DNA of 50,979 bases from NCBI GenBank assembly GCA_018697675.1, contig JABINC010000042.1:71077-122055 (forward strand). Reading direction: 5' to 3'. Position numbers and translations under genes: made by a program. Source of the DNA: Candidatus Peregrinibacteria bacterium (lineage in GTDB: Bacteria > Patescibacteriota > Gracilibacteria > UBA1369 > JABINC01). Every line of letters starts with the position of its first letter. Position 1 is the stretch's first letter. Positions 50,830 to 50,979 of the stretch are shown here, in pieces. Below the pieces are notes generated by a model. It searched no databases. It had not been told where the DNA came from and saw only the letters and a program-made list of their open reading frames with translations.

Positions 50830-50979
50830 TCAATAGAGAAACAAAACCAACGCAATCACCAAAAAACACACACCTAAAATCCTAATGGATTTTTTCGTAT
50901 CACGCTGCTTAATATTAAATCTTTTCAACAAAGAAATCTGTAGCTTTAATATTTTGTCCGGAAAAAGAATAGCAACAAG
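50830..50979 (-). CDS. C-terminus of a membrane protein, cut by the right edge
   Basis: The minus strand is open from the window edge to a TGA at 50830-50832. The 49 visible residues (FPDKILKLQISLLKRFNIKQ, a basic stretch RDTKK, then RILGVCFLVIALVLFLY) end with one hydrophobic segment at the very C-terminus, typical of a tail helix of a small membrane protein. Family not recognisable from this part. Confidence 0.6.
   Translation of the reverse strand, partial: LVAILFPDKILKLQISLLKRFNIKQRDTKKSIRILGVCFLVIALVLFLY

Noticed and set aside
1-50979. CRISPR array, IS element or prophage
   Set aside because: No regularly spaced repeats, no transposase, integrase or phage structural gene was seen in any frame.
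1-50979. Recoded TGA (genetic code 25)
   Set aside because: TGA ends vapB at an ATGA junction and other frames at sensible places, and conserved glycines are encoded by GGN.

Overview
The window looks like a piece of a Candidate Phyla Radiation (Patescibacteria) genome, with Peregrinibacteria or a near relative as the best guess. The reasons are AT-rich DNA, several families typical of these bacteria (DUF4012, a DUF3352-like lysine-rich anchored protein, a very cysteine-rich zinc-ribbon protein, a TrmB-family regulator, a compact type IV pilus locus, a giant SLH surface protein), and standard use of TGA as stop, which argues against the recoded Gracilibacteria/Absconditabacteria. The lineage is an inference; there is no 16S gene here. 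Almost no gene has a Shine-Dalgarno sequence before its start; starts sit behind A/T-rich leaders.

Layout. 1-4.2 kb: a partial unknown gene, a small membrane protein, yebC, a LysE-type exporter, two tandem tRNAs (one intact tRNA-Asn and one atypical tRNA-Asn-like gene with a 30-nt palindromic insert in its T-stem), a TrmB-family regulator and a cluster of perfect palindromes. 4.2-11.5 kb: housekeeping and stress genes: an NrnA-like DHH phosphoesterase with a long proline tail, recJ, a vapBC toxin-antitoxin pair, mazG, a membrane protein, a histidine phosphatase and miaA. 11.5-14.4 kb: an unknown gene without a clear start, then the L10 leader/attenuator with rplJ-rplL, then a small membrane protein. 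14.5-20.4 kb: a type IV pilus locus: a long anchored PilN-like protein, a PilO-like protein, PilB, PilC and two pilins.

20.4-42.6 kb: a divergent AAA-type ATPase, then a 20-kb operon led by one gene of about 5,430 codons. It encodes a secreted mosaic of calcium-binding TSP3-type repeats, two SLH triplets, Ig-like, FG-GAP, DUF11-like, FecR-like and PKD-like modules. Four small genes follow almost without gaps, each encoding a protein with its own signal peptide. This giant-protein operon is the best candidate for an undescribed system, probably a cell-surface or S-layer assembly. It lies next to the pilus locus.

42.6-51 kb, all on the minus strand: two very small genes (an excisionase-type HTH protein and a zinc-ribbon protein) behind a control region full of repeated TAGCTA/TAGCATA elements; a 3D-domain cell-wall protein; the DUF3352-like/DUF4012 pair; a truncated alpha/beta-hydrolase in frame behind the stop codon of a 41-cysteine zinc-ribbon protein; a DUF2164 protein; and the C-terminus of a membrane protein that runs off the right edge.
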